The position numbers were made by a program, and so were the translations under genes. This document shows, one piece after another, positions 35,094 through 43,135 of a stretch of DNA of 64,000 nucleotides (position 1 is the first letter of the stretch; the number at the start of each line of letters is the position of its first letter). The notes beneath the pieces were generated by a model. It ran no database searches and was not told where the DNA came from. It worked only from the letters and a program-made list of their open reading frames with translations. The stretch is taken from contig CAZYAN010000013.1 in the NCBI GenBank assembly GCA_964645585.1, positions 10,144 to 74,143 of the forward strand. Reading direction: 5' to 3'. Origin of the DNA: DATGSL01 sp964645585 (GTDB lineage Bacteria > Verrucomicrobiota > Verrucomicrobiia > Opitutales > T3Sed10-336).

Positions 35094-35765
35094 TCAGCGG
35101 GTTGCGGCGGTTTCAGGTTCAAGGCCGAAGCCGTGGTGGCCGAGCTCGTAAAAATCAGTGAAAACCGCGTCGGCGCCGGCTTCGAGCAGCTGGTTGCGGC
35201 TGTGCGTGCCGGTGGTGACGCAGTAGCTTGGCATGCCGACGCCGCGTGCGGCGGCGACGTCCCATGACGAATCGCCGACGAGGCAGGTAGTCGCGGCAGT
35301 TGCCCCAAGTTCCGTGAGGACATGCTGGGCGAAGCGGGGATCCGGTTTGCGGTACGGGGTATCGTGCGAGCCGAAAACGGCGTCCAAGTACTGCGTCAGG
35401 CCGAGATGATCGCAGATAGCCCGGGATCCCGGACCTTGTTTGTTTGTGAAAACCGCGAGCTGAACGCCGCGTTCCTTGAGTGCCGGCAGCAACCATTCCA
35501 CACCGGGCAAAACCGTCACATCATCCAGAAAGATTTCGGAAAAGTGCTGGCGGTAGATCCGCACCGCGTCTTGATAAACGGCCGAATCGACCAGTTCTTT
35601 CATCGTCACCTCGAATGATCCGCCAACCGAGCGTTTCACCGCGTCGTAGTCGAGCTCGGGGAGGCCGAGTGTGCGGAACGTGTGCGCGTAGCAGCGGTAA
35701 ATGACGTTGAAGTGGTCGATCAACGTACCGTCGAGGTCGAAGAGGATGGTTTTGAAATTTTTCAC
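35094..35765 (-). CDS. HAD-superfamily phosphatase (phosphoglycolate-phosphatase-like)
   Basis: A 223-residue HAD hydrolase of subfamily IA. Motif I is ILFDLDGTLID, motif II LAVFTNKQGPGSRA, motif III around YRKPDPRFA (catalytic Lys) and motif IV CLVGDSSWDVAAA. An alpha-helical cap lies between motifs I and II, as in Gph and PpaX. The substrate is not fixed by sequence; phosphoglycolate or pyrophosphate are typical for the subfamily. It starts at the ATG at 35765 and is divergent from the glycosylase gene. Confidence 0.82.
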   Translation of the reverse strand: MKNFKTILFDLDGTLIDHFNVIYRCYAHTFRTLGLPELDYDAVKRSVGGSFEVTMKELVDSAVYQDAVRIYRQHFSEIFLDDVTVLPGVEWLLPALKERGVQLAVFTNKQGPGSRAICDHLGLTQYLDAVFGSHDTPYRKPDPRFAQHVLTELGATAATTCLVGDSSWDVAAARGVGMPSYCVTTGTHSRNQLLEAGADAVFTDFYELGHHGFGLEPETAATR

Positions 35766-35898
35766 GGACGAAGCAAGAGGCTAGGCTTTTGGCGTGGAAG
35801 ATCAAAACGGAAAGTGACAGCATTGGTCCCTTTCTTGATTTTCTGGCGAATCGGGCAAAAGTGGCGGTCTGGGCAGACTCGTCTCTTTTTTCTTTTCG

Positions 35899-36507
35899 AT
35901 GACCGGCAACACGACAGCGACCAGAATCCTGACAGAAGAATTTTATAATCGGCCGACGCTTGAAGTGACGCGCGGCCTTTTGGGCAAGCATTTGGTGCGG
36001 CGGTTCGATGACGGGACCGAGATCGCGTGGGCGATTCAAGAAGTTGAGGCCTATGACGGTTGCGACGATCGTGCCTCTCACGCGAGCCGGGGTGTGACCC
36101 CGCGAACGGAGGTCATGTATGGGGCGCCGGGTTTTTTTTACGTCTACTTTTGTTACGGGATTCATTGGCTGCTGAACGTGGTGACGGGGCCGAAGGGGTA
36201 TCCGGCGGCGATCCTGATTCGAGGTGCCGGTGCGATTTCCGGGCCTGCACGTTTGACGAAGGCCCTTTCGATCGACGGCAGTTTCAACCGGCGGTCGGCG
36301 ACGGAAGGTGAAGGTCTCTGGATTGAAGACCGCGGATTGCGAGTTCCGGCGGGGGAAATCGCGCGAACGCCCCGCGTCGGTGTGGCTTACGCCGGCCCGG
36401 TGTGGTCAGCGAAGCCGTATCGTTTTGTGTGGATGACCCAAGCTCCCGAATCGGCGGACGGAAAAACCAGGCGCGGGGCAACGGCCCGAAGGAAATCCGG
36501 CCGGTGA
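35899..36507 (+). CDS. mpg: DNA-3-methyladenine glycosylase (AAG/MPG type)
   Basis: A 202-residue base-excision glycosylase of the AAG family, which removes 3-methyladenine, hypoxanthine and related lesions. Family hallmarks are RGLLGKHLVR, the catalytic Glu in IQEVEAYDG, DRASHASRG, and the intercalating-Tyr region VMYGAPGFFYVYFCYGIHWLLNVVTG. RGAGAISGPARLTKAL provides the ring-stacking side of the pocket. The length is normal and there is no sign of disruption. Confidence 0.93.
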   Translation: MTGNTTATRILTEEFYNRPTLEVTRGLLGKHLVRRFDDGTEIAWAIQEVEAYDGCDDRASHASRGVTPRTEVMYGAPGFFYVYFCYGIHWLLNVVTGPKGYPAAILIRGAGAISGPARLTKALSIDGSFNRRSATEGEGLWIEDRGLRVPAGEIARTPRVGVAYAGPVWSAKPYRFVWMTQAPESADGKTRRGATARRKSGR

Positions 36508-36896
36508 ACTCGTTCTTTGAGGTTGCTGTCTTGGCGGAACGGTGTAAATTTGGCAGCCAATGAGCCAAGCAGAAGTCCTTCCACGACCGTTGTGCCTTTG
36601 TGTGAGTGAACGGATCTACCCCCGCGGGAGAGGACGAGGAAGCGTCGATTAATATTTTGTCTTTTCCTGCTCCGTGCCGCAAACGATTGATGATCTTGAT
36701 GCTTGCCGCCTTCTCGTCCTGTCGAATTGTTGCCGGTCGGTGCGTACGGTCCGCGTTGCCTGAAAAGAAGGATTTTGCTAGTATCCGGCAGGAGAGTCGC
36801 TGAAACGGAGCAAGCTGAATTATTGTCGACCGATGGGATCACTGCACGAAAACCTGCCGACGCTAATTGTGGCGACGCCTTGAGAGTAAATATCCG
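36508..36896. other. 389-bp leader region upstream of the hybrid sensor kinase
   Basis: No conventional gene is seen. It holds an 11-bp palindrome TTGGCAGCCAA (36550-36560), a promoter-like pair (36756-36784) and a possible 16-codon upstream ORF at 36833-36883 (MGSLHENLPTLIVATP then TGA), which ends 13 nt before the kinase ATG. Whether the short ORF is translated cannot be told. Confidence 0.35.
36756..36784 (+). promoter_or_regulatory. Candidate sigma-70-type promoter for the hybrid sensor kinase
   Basis: TTGCCT (36756-36761), a 17-nt spacer and TAGTAT (36779-36784), with TGC immediately before the -10 hexamer as in an extended -10. Predicted transcription start is about 36791, giving a leader of about 105 nt before the ATG at 36897. 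Confidence 0.4.
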
Positions 36897-39368
36897 ATGG
36901 CTTTAAGCGAAGTTGGAGATCGTCAAGTGATACGATTACGTGGACCGGTTAACCAGCGAGTTCGCAATCGAGCTATTATGTCGAGGGAAGAGAAACCTGA
37001 TCAATTGGAAAAGCGAATTTTGGTGTGCGTGGCCGATCGGGCGGAATCCGAGCAGGTGGTGTCTCTCCTGGAACGGTATGGATTCGTCGCGAAGGCATGC
37101 GCGGGATTATCGAGCTTTTGCGAGGAGATGGAATCAGGCGCGGGCGCGGCTTATCTGAGCGACGATGTTTTGCAGGGAGAAGCGCTTTCGAAACTGATGC
37201 GGAAAGTCGTTCAGCAGCCGCCATGGTCCGACCTGCCGCTGATCATGGCGACGGGGGGCGATACGCTTCCCGCGTGTCTGAAGGCGCTTGAATCCACGCG
37301 GAGCGGCGGAAATATCATGCTGATCGACCGGCCGATCCAGGAAGCGAAACTGATTCATGCGGTGCGGATTGCTCTGCAGGCCCGTCGGCGGCAGTACGAC
37401 GTGCGCGACCTGCTCGAGCAGCGGGAAGCCATTCTTGCCGGCGTGCAGGATCCCTTTGTCCTGCTCGACAACAATTTTCGTTTTATCTACGCCAATGAAA
37501 AGGCGCTGGAGGTGCGGCGGCACCCGTTGGAGGAGCTGCTGGGCAGGGTCAAATGGGAAGTTTTTCCTGAACTCGTTGGCAGTCCGTATTATCAGGCGGT
37601 AGTTGAGGCGGCGGAGAAGAAGGAGATGCGGCGTGTGGAGTACCGCGATCCAGTCAGCGGCCGCTGGTATGAGTGCCGCATTTATCCATCGCGCGCGGGT
37701 CTATCGATGATCGCGAGTGATATTACGGAGCGCCGTGATGCGGAAGAAGCTTTGCGGCGGAGTGAGGAGCGTTTCCGGTTGATCGTCGAGAGCGCGGTCG
37801 AATACGCGATTTTCAGTATGGACCGCGATTTGCGGATCACGTCGTGGAATGCCGGCGCCGAGCGGCTCCTTGGCTACAGTGAGGACGAGATCCTCGGCAA
37901 GCCGCTCGCGATTATCTATACCGATGAGGACCGGGAGAAGGATTTGCCGGGTCGAGAAGCGGGGCGGGCGCGGACGGAAGGCCAAGGTGACGATGAACGC
38001 TGGCATTTGCGCAAAGACGGCAGCAAGTTTTGGGCGAGCGGACAAGTGTCGCCGATGATGGATGAGAACGGCGAGGTCATCGGCTACGTTAAAATTCTAC
38101 GCGACTATACAGGTCGAAAGCGTGCCGAGACTTGGCTGCGGGCGTTGAATGAGACGCTCGAAAAGCGAGTCGAGGAACGAACCGCGGAGGCGGAGCATCG
38201 GGCGACGCAATTGCAAATGCTTGCGGGTCAGCTCACGGAGGTTGAAGAGCATGAGCGACGGCGGCTCGCCGAGATGCTCCACGATCACCTGCAGCAGATT
38301 CTCGTCGCGGCGAAGATGCAGGTGGGAATGCTGGCACAGAACCGAAACGAAGGGCAACTGGCTGAGGGGCTTCAGCGGGTCGACAGTCTGCTGGAGCGTT
38401 CGATTGAGGCTTCGCGCTCATTGACCGTGGAACTGAGCCCTCCGATTCTTTACGATGCCGGTCTGGGCCCTGCCTTGCTCTGGCTGGCACGGCGAATGTT
38501 CGAGAACCATGGACTGGAAGTATCCGTTGAGGGCGAGGAGGATTCGGGTCCGGAACTCGAAAATCTGCGGGCCTTCCTGTTTCAGGCTGTTCGCGAGCTG
38601 CTCTTCAACATCGTCAAGCACGCCGGTGTGAATCAGGCGTACGTCAAACTCGCGCGGATCAACGGCGACACGGAAGTCTGCGTTCGTGACGAAGGCGTCG
38701 GTTTTGATCATAATCCATCGCACGCTTTTCAGAGCAAGGACGCCGGTTTCGGACTGTTCAGCATCGCGGAGCGCGTCGGCCTTCTCGGCGGATCGATGAA
38801 AATTGAAGCCGCGCCCGGCAAAGGAACTAACGTTTGTGTGCGCGTTCGGCATCATGCGCCGAGTCTTACCGCCCGCGAGAGAGGGATTCGGAAGCCGGAC
38901 AGGACCGAGACGAGACTGGTTGAAGAAAGTTTGGCAGCCGCGAGCGGTGAAACGGGCCGGATCCGGATTTTGCTGGCGGATGATCACAAGATCCTCCGGG
39001 AAGGTTTGGCAGGTCTGCTGCGGGAGCAAATGGATTTCGATGTCGTCAGTGAGGCTTCAGACGGCCAAATGGCAGTGGAACTCGCCCGGGAAACCAATCC
39101 GGATGTCGTCATCATGGATGTCAGTATGCCGCGGTTGAACGGGGTCGAAGCGACGAGGATCATCACGGCGGAAATGCCTCGTGTGCGTGTAATCGGTCTT
39201 TCGATGCATGCCCAGGAGGATATGGCTGATGCGATGCGCAAAGCGGGCGCGGTGGGATACGTGACAAAAGGCGCGCCATCAGAAATATTGACCGCGGCGA
39301 TCCGCGATGCCGCCGTGGTACGCCCGCGCCCCGCGCATGCTCGCTCCGGAAGCTACGGACAGCACTGA
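36897..39368 (+). CDS. Cytoplasmic hybrid sensor histidine kinase (PAS-PAS-HisKA_3-HATPase-REC)
   Basis: An 823-residue soluble signalling protein. About residues 45-165 resemble a receiver domain without a convincing phosphoacceptor Asp. Two PAS domains follow (about 185-290 and 300-420, the second ending in the PAC segment GYVKILRDYTGRK), then a coiled coil. The NarX/DegS-type dimerisation domain has LHDHLQQIL (His462), and the ATPase lobe has ELLFNIVKHAG, VRDEGVGFD and GFGLFSIAERV. The C-terminal canonical receiver has DDHKILREGL, Asp741 in VIMDVSMPRL and a late Lys (VTKG). Receivers of this NarL type normally carry a LuxR helix-turn-helix, but the protein ends without one. Start uncertain: ATG at 36978 is the alternative to 36897. 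Confidence 0.8.
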   Translation: MALSEVGDRQVIRLRGPVNQRVRNRAIMSREEKPDQLEKRILVCVADRAESEQVVSLLERYGFVAKACAGLSSFCEEMESGAGAAYLSDDVLQGEALSKLMRKVVQQPPWSDLPLIMATGGDTLPACLKALESTRSGGNIMLIDRPIQEAKLIHAVRIALQARRRQYDVRDLLEQREAILAGVQDPFVLLDNNFRFIYANEKALEVRRHPLEELLGRVKWEVFPELVGSPYYQAVVEAAEKKEMRRVEYRDPVSGRWYECRIYPSRAGLSMIASDITERRDAEEALRRSEERFRLIVESAVEYAIFSMDRDLRITSWNAGAERLLGYSEDEILGKPLAIIYTDEDREKDLPGREAGRARTEGQGDDERWHLRKDGSKFWASGQVSPMMDENGEVIGYVKILRDYTGRKRAETWLRALNETLEKRVEERTAEAEHRATQLQMLAGQLTEVEEHERRRLAEMLHDHLQQILVAAKMQVGMLAQNRNEGQLAEGLQRVDSLLERSIEASRSLTVELSPPILYDAGLGPALLWLARRMFENHGLEVSVEGEEDSGPELENLRAFLFQAVRELLFNIVKHAGVNQAYVKLARINGDTEVCVRDEGVGFDHNPSHAFQSKDAGFGLFSIAERVGLLGGSMKIEAAPGKGTNVCVRVRHHAPSLTARERGIRKPDRTETRLVEESLAAASGETGRIRILLADDHKILREGLAGLLREQMDFDVVSEASDGQMAVELARETNPDVVIMDVSMPRLNGVEATRIITAEMPRVRVIGLSMHAQEDMADAMRKAGAVGYVTKGAPSEILTAAIRDAAVVRPRPAHARSGSYGQH

Positions 39369-39458
39369 TTTCTTTGGAGGCGGTTCTAATCCCGGGAGAT
39401 CGCGATCACCAAATCGGAGATTGCGCAACCCTGGCGAGAACCGTATTCTGCTGGTGAG

Positions 39459-39902
39459 ATGGGCCTTTTGAGTCAGCTTTCGTGTGCGCCGCTGGAGGCT
39501 GGCGAAACCGTTTCGCCGGACGAGGAGATCGCTGAATTGCATCCGCTGATCCCGGCGTGGAAGGTCGTTCGCGACGGGAAAGTTCGAAAGCTTCAGTATC
39601 GATTTCTTTTTGACCGGGAGCAGACGGCCGATCGTTTTTTATCGAAACTGCGCGAATTGGCCGAAGAGGAGAATCACCATCCGGAAATCCGCCGGGAAGG
39701 CAAGGATGTGACGGTGGAGTGGTGGACGCACGTTTTGGGAGGGCTGCACCCGAACGACTTTATCATGGCGGCGAAGACGGAGGGTCTTTACACGGTTGCC
39801 AAAGTCGGTGCGGCAGTTGCGACGACGACGGACACGAACCTTCCGACTTTGTACGAGATCCCGCGCTTCCGTCATATCGGTGCCCGTCGCAAAGCCGGGT
39901 AA
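39459..39902 (+). CDS. phhB: Pterin-4a-carbinolamine dehydratase-like protein
   Basis: A 147-residue PCD/DCoH-fold protein. The active-site signature is present: ENHHPEI (His73, His74, Pro75), a Trp-rich strand VEWWTHVLGGLHPNDF with His91 and Asp100, and Trp34 in IPAWKVV. The enzyme dehydrates 4a-hydroxytetrahydrobiopterin in phenylalanine hydroxylase recycling, but in bacteria lacking phhA it may act in molybdopterin or other pterin pathways; no hydroxylase gene is adjacent. It carries about 30 extra N-terminal and 35 extra C-terminal residues compared with the 100-residue core. Confidence 0.85.
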   Translation: MGLLSQLSCAPLEAGETVSPDEEIAELHPLIPAWKVVRDGKVRKLQYRFLFDREQTADRFLSKLRELAEEENHHPEIRREGKDVTVEWWTHVLGGLHPNDFIMAAKTEGLYTVAKVGAAVATTTDTNLPTLYEIPRFRHIGARRKAG

Positions 39903-39941
39903 TCGGGGCGCGGAGGGGTCGGTTTGGCGCGCTAGTTTAGC

Positions 39942-40586
39942 CTACAGCCGGCGGACGACGGCTTTGGCGACGCCTTGGACGATCAACTCGCTGACAGGAT
40001 GAATTTCCGGGAATGCGGGGTTTTCGGCTTTGAGATAGGGGGGACAACCGGGCTGATTGATGAAGCGCTTGAGGGTCGTCGCGCCATCGATCAGGGCGGC
40101 GACGATGTCATTATGGCGCGGCTCGCGCGGATCGAAGATGACGGTGTCGCCATCAAATATGCCGGCATCAATCATACTTTCGCCACTGACGCGGAGAGCG
40201 AAGCAACGGGCCGAGCGATGGCTGCCGATGACGTCGATGCCGATTTGGATGCGGTCAATGGCATCGCCCCGTTCGACACCGTCTGGATAACCGGCGGCGA
40301 TGTTGCCGTAGACGGGAATCTCGACGACTTCGATTCGACCGCTCGGAGCAACGGCGTCAGGATCGTCGGCCAATGCGGGGTTGATACGGTAACTCCGTGC
40401 CTGGCCGGGGATGCGGACGAGGGCGCCTTTTTCTTCCAGCGCGCGCAGATGACCGGCGACCGCGTTTGTGCTTCGGAAACCGAACGCGTCTTGGATATTT
40501 CGAATGCTCGGCCAGTAACCGCAATCGCGCGAGAAGGCCTGCATGTATTGAAGGATCTCGTTCTGTCGACGGGTAAGCGGGTTCAT
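39942..40586 (-). CDS. lexA: LexA repressor
   Basis: A 214-residue SOS repressor. The N-terminal winged helix-turn-helix (RRQNEILQYMQAF, GYWPSIRNIQDAFGFRSTNAVAGHLRALEEKG) is followed by the S24 autoprotease domain. The self-cleavage site is Ala98-Gly99 (NIAAGYPDG) and the catalytic dyad is Ser137 (GESMID) and Lys173 (TTLKRFI). RecA-stimulated cleavage should derepress SOS genes. The gene stands alone behind htrA, with dyad-symmetric sites in its 64-nt upstream space that fit autoregulation. Confidence 0.94.
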   Translation of the reverse strand: MNPLTRRQNEILQYMQAFSRDCGYWPSIRNIQDAFGFRSTNAVAGHLRALEEKGALVRIPGQARSYRINPALADDPDAVAPSGRIEVVEIPVYGNIAAGYPDGVERGDAIDRIQIGIDVIGSHRSARCFALRVSGESMIDAGIFDGDTVIFDPREPRHNDIVAALIDGATTLKRFINQPGCPPYLKAENPAFPEIHPVSELIVQGVAKAVVRRL

Positions 40587-40594
40587 GGAGCCGC

Positions 40595-40623
40595 ATTGAA
40601 AATGAACATATGATCATGTTCAA
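40595..40623 (-). promoter_or_regulatory. lexA promoter overlapped by a GAACA/TGTTC dyad (candidate LexA operator)
   Basis: Minus-strand TTGAAC (40623-40618), a 17-nt spacer and TTCAAT (40600-40595) form a promoter-like pair. A 20-bp inverted repeat TGAACAT-N6-ATGTTCA (40603-40622) covers the -35 and spacer, 17 nt upstream of the ATG. The location fits autorepression. The half-sites are those I recall for Verrucomicrobia LexA (TGTTC-N4-GAACA) but in the opposite order. Confidence 0.5.
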
Positions 40624-40645
40624 GCTCAATTTTTGCGGCTTCCGC

Positions 40646-40659
40646 GTTCCTTACGGAAC
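40646..40659. promoter_or_regulatory. Second dyad GTTCC-N4-GGAAC upstream of lexA
   Basis: The perfect inverted repeat GTTCCTTACGGAAC overlaps the stop codon of the htrA gene. It could be a second LexA half-site pair (GTTC-N6-GAAC) or a small hairpin at the end of the htrA message; no T-run follows it on the minus strand, so an intrinsic terminator is unlikely. Confidence 0.3.
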
Positions 40660-42093
40660 GGTGATGGTGATGAACCGGAAGGCGCCGCGATAGTAGATGT
40701 AAACCATGTTGCCGCCTTGGCGAAGGCTTGCGGCCGCGGTGCCGATGTCAGAAACCGGCTGCCGGTTGATCTCAAGGATGACCGCGCCGACCGGAAGCTG
40801 GTCGGCAAAAGGCGAGTCGGGCCGAATCTCCGTCACGACCAGCCCCTGTATGTCCGCTGGCAGGCTGAGCTGCTCTCGAAGCTCGGGGGTGACAGCCGAA
40901 ACCGTCACGCCCTCCAAGAACCGGCCGGGGGCTGATGAGCCGGGCATCTCTCCGTCCTCGAGCCGCCCGAGCTCCACCTCGACGGATTGAAGTTCGCCGT
41001 CGCGATAAAATTCGATCCTGGCGGTGGTGCCTGGCCGCATTTGCGAAATGGTCAGCCGGAGGCCCAAGTCATCGGAGACGGGATTGCCGTCAACGGAGAC
41101 GATGACGTCACCTGCTTGAAGACCAGCCTCGGCGGCCGGGCTGTCCGGAACGACCGTGCTGACCAGTGCGCCGCGAGGTTCGGGAACATTGAGCTGTTCC
41201 GCGAGTTCGGGCGTGAGCGCTTGCGGGCTCACCCCGAGAAAGCCGCGCTCGACAGTTCCCGTTTCCATCAGACTCTGCATGACGTTTCGAACCAGGTTGA
41301 CGGGAATAGCGAAACCGATCCCGATGTTTCCGCCGGTCCGCGAAAGAATGGCGGTGTTGAGTCCGATGACGCGGCCTTCACCGTCGACGAGCGGACCGCC
41401 TGAGTTCCCCTGGTTAATGGCGGCGTCAGTCTGAATGAAGTTCTCGTAACCGCCCCAGCCGAGAATCCCCATTTGCCGGCGGCCTGTGGCGGAAATGATG
41501 CCCATCGTGACCGTTTGGCCGACGCCGAGCGGATTCCCGAGAGCGAAAACGATGTCTCCGACGCGGATTTGATCACTGTCAGCGAGGGTGGCCGCGGGCA
41601 GACTTTCGGCGTCGATTTTGAGAACCGCGACGTCGGTTTTGGGATCGGTTCCGACGAGGGTAGCCACATATTCGCGATCATCGTCCAGGGCGACTTTGAT
41701 TTCGTTGGCGCCTTCCACCACGTGGTTGTTGGTCAACACATAACCATTCTCGCTCACAATCACACCCGAACCGAGACCTTGCCGGATCTGTTCGCGATCC
41801 TGATGTTCGGGAACGCCGAAGAACCGCCGGAAAAACGGATCGTTTCCAAACGGGGACCATGCGCGTTCGCGAACGACGCGTGTCGAAAAGACACTGACGA
41901 TCGCCGGTCGTACTTGGTCGAGAACGTCGGCGTAACTTGTGACGACAGGAGCGTTGCTTCGATCGAGAGGTTTGTCGTCAATGGTTATGACAGCAAAATG
42001 AGAATCGCCGGCGAATTTCTCCTGATAAATCGCCTGGCCGCTAAGAACACCGAGAGCTACCAGAAGGAAGGTCGTGAGGATGCGAAGTCTCAT
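40651..42093 (-). CDS. degQ: Periplasmic serine protease, Do/DegQ type
   Basis: A 480-residue HtrA-family protease/chaperone for envelope quality control. An N-terminal signal or anchor helix (ILTTFLLVALGVLSG) precedes the trypsin-like domain with catalytic triad His124 (TNNHVVEG), Asp154 (DPKTDVAVLK) and Ser231 (QGNSGGPLV). Two PDZ domains follow (about 275-370 and 385-475, with GFLGVSPQALTPELAEQL and VGAVILEINRQPV). The ATG at 42093 is chosen because GAGA lies 6 nt upstream; the ATG 33 nt earlier is less suited. Downstream of prs on the same strand. Confidence 0.92.
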   Translation of the reverse strand: MRLRILTTFLLVALGVLSGQAIYQEKFAGDSHFAVITIDDKPLDRSNAPVVTSYADVLDQVRPAIVSVFSTRVVRERAWSPFGNDPFFRRFFGVPEHQDREQIRQGLGSGVIVSENGYVLTNNHVVEGANEIKVALDDDREYVATLVGTDPKTDVAVLKIDAESLPAATLADSDQIRVGDIVFALGNPLGVGQTVTMGIISATGRRQMGILGWGGYENFIQTDAAINQGNSGGPLVDGEGRVIGLNTAILSRTGGNIGIGFAIPVNLVRNVMQSLMETGTVERGFLGVSPQALTPELAEQLNVPEPRGALVSTVVPDSPAAEAGLQAGDVIVSVDGNPVSDDLGLRLTISQMRPGTTARIEFYRDGELQSVEVELGRLEDGEMPGSSAPGRFLEGVTVSAVTPELREQLSLPADIQGLVVTEIRPDSPFADQLPVGAVILEINRQPVSDIGTAAASLRQGGNMVYIYYRGAFRFITITVP

Positions 42094-42162
42094 ATACTTT
42101 CTCGTTAATTGTTCGTGTGGATACATGGGCGAATCAAGCTGCCGCGAAAAGCGGGAACAGTC

Positions 42163-43113
42163 TCAGAAGCCTTTGATTTGGAAGAGACTGGTCACACTTT
42201 GATTGCGACTTATTCTGACAATGGCTTCGCCCAGAAGTTCGGCCACGCTTAAAACGGTAATCGGAAAACCTCTTGGTTCAACTGGAACGGAATTGGATGT
42301 AATGAGTTCATCGAGCAATCCCTCCCGGAGGCGTTCATAGGCGAGATCGTTCAGGATGGAATGACTGACGGCGGCGCGCACGCTGCGAGCACCATGCTTT
42401 CTACAGAGCCGGGCGGCGGTCGTCAAGGTTCCGGCGGTCTCGGTCATGTCGTCGACGAGGAGAACGTCGCGGCCGGTGACATCGCCAATCATGCTGATCG
42501 CTTCGACGGTGCTCGCGTCGGTGCGCCGTTTGGCGATAAATCCGACCGCGCATTCCAGCATATCGGCATAGGCTGCCGCCATTTTTACGCCGCCTTGGTC
42601 CGGGGAGACGACGACCAGGTTCTCTTGTTTGAGCCGACGAAGGTATTTGAAAAAGACAGGGGAGCAGTAGAGGTGGTCGACGGGAATATCGAAAAAGCCC
42701 TGGATCTGCTGGGCGTGAAGATCCATGGTGAGCACCCGATTGGCGCCGGCGGCAACGAGCAGGTTCGCGACGAGCTTGGCGGTGATCGGCACGCGCGGCT
42801 GATCTTTGCGATCCTGACGAGCGTACCCGTAGAACGGCAGCACGGCGGTGATTCGCTGGGCCGATGCGCGCCGGGCGGCGTCGATCATGATCAGCAGCTC
42901 CATAATATGGTGGTTCGCCGGCGTCGAGGTCGACTGAATGATAAAAACGTCCGCGCCGCGCACGTTTTCGTTGATCTTCACGAACGATTCTCCATCGGGA
43001 AAAGTGGTAACGACCGCTTCTCCGAGAGGAATACCGATCAAGCTGCAGATCTCCTGAGCGAGGGGACGGTTCGAGCTGCCCGAGAAAATCCTGATGTTAT
43101 CTTGCTGCTCCAT
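42163..43113 (-). CDS. prs: Ribose-phosphate pyrophosphokinase
   Basis: A 316-residue class I PRPP synthetase that transfers pyrophosphate from ATP to ribose-5-phosphate, feeding nucleotide, histidine and tryptophan synthesis. The flexible loop and ATP-site segment LPFYGYARQDRKDQPR, the MDLHAQQIQGFFDIPVDHL stretch and the PRPP-binding VLLVDDMTETAGTL are all present. Length is normal. It follows lpxD by 22 nt, so it probably shares its transcript. Confidence 0.95.
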   Translation of the reverse strand: MEQQDNIRIFSGSSNRPLAQEICSLIGIPLGEAVVTTFPDGESFVKINENVRGADVFIIQSTSTPANHHIMELLIMIDAARRASAQRITAVLPFYGYARQDRKDQPRVPITAKLVANLLVAAGANRVLTMDLHAQQIQGFFDIPVDHLYCSPVFFKYLRRLKQENLVVVSPDQGGVKMAAAYADMLECAVGFIAKRRTDASTVEAISMIGDVTGRDVLLVDDMTETAGTLTTAARLCRKHGARSVRAAVSHSILNDLAYERLREGLLDELITSNSVPVEPRGFPITVLSVAELLGEAIVRISRNQSVTSLFQIKGF

Positions 43114-43135
43114 GTGGAGGTAAACTAAGAATGAC

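Noticed and set aside
36387..36842. A 151-codon minus-strand frame overlapping the end of mpg and the following gap
   Set aside because: No ribosome site, no domain, and half of it is antisense to mpg.
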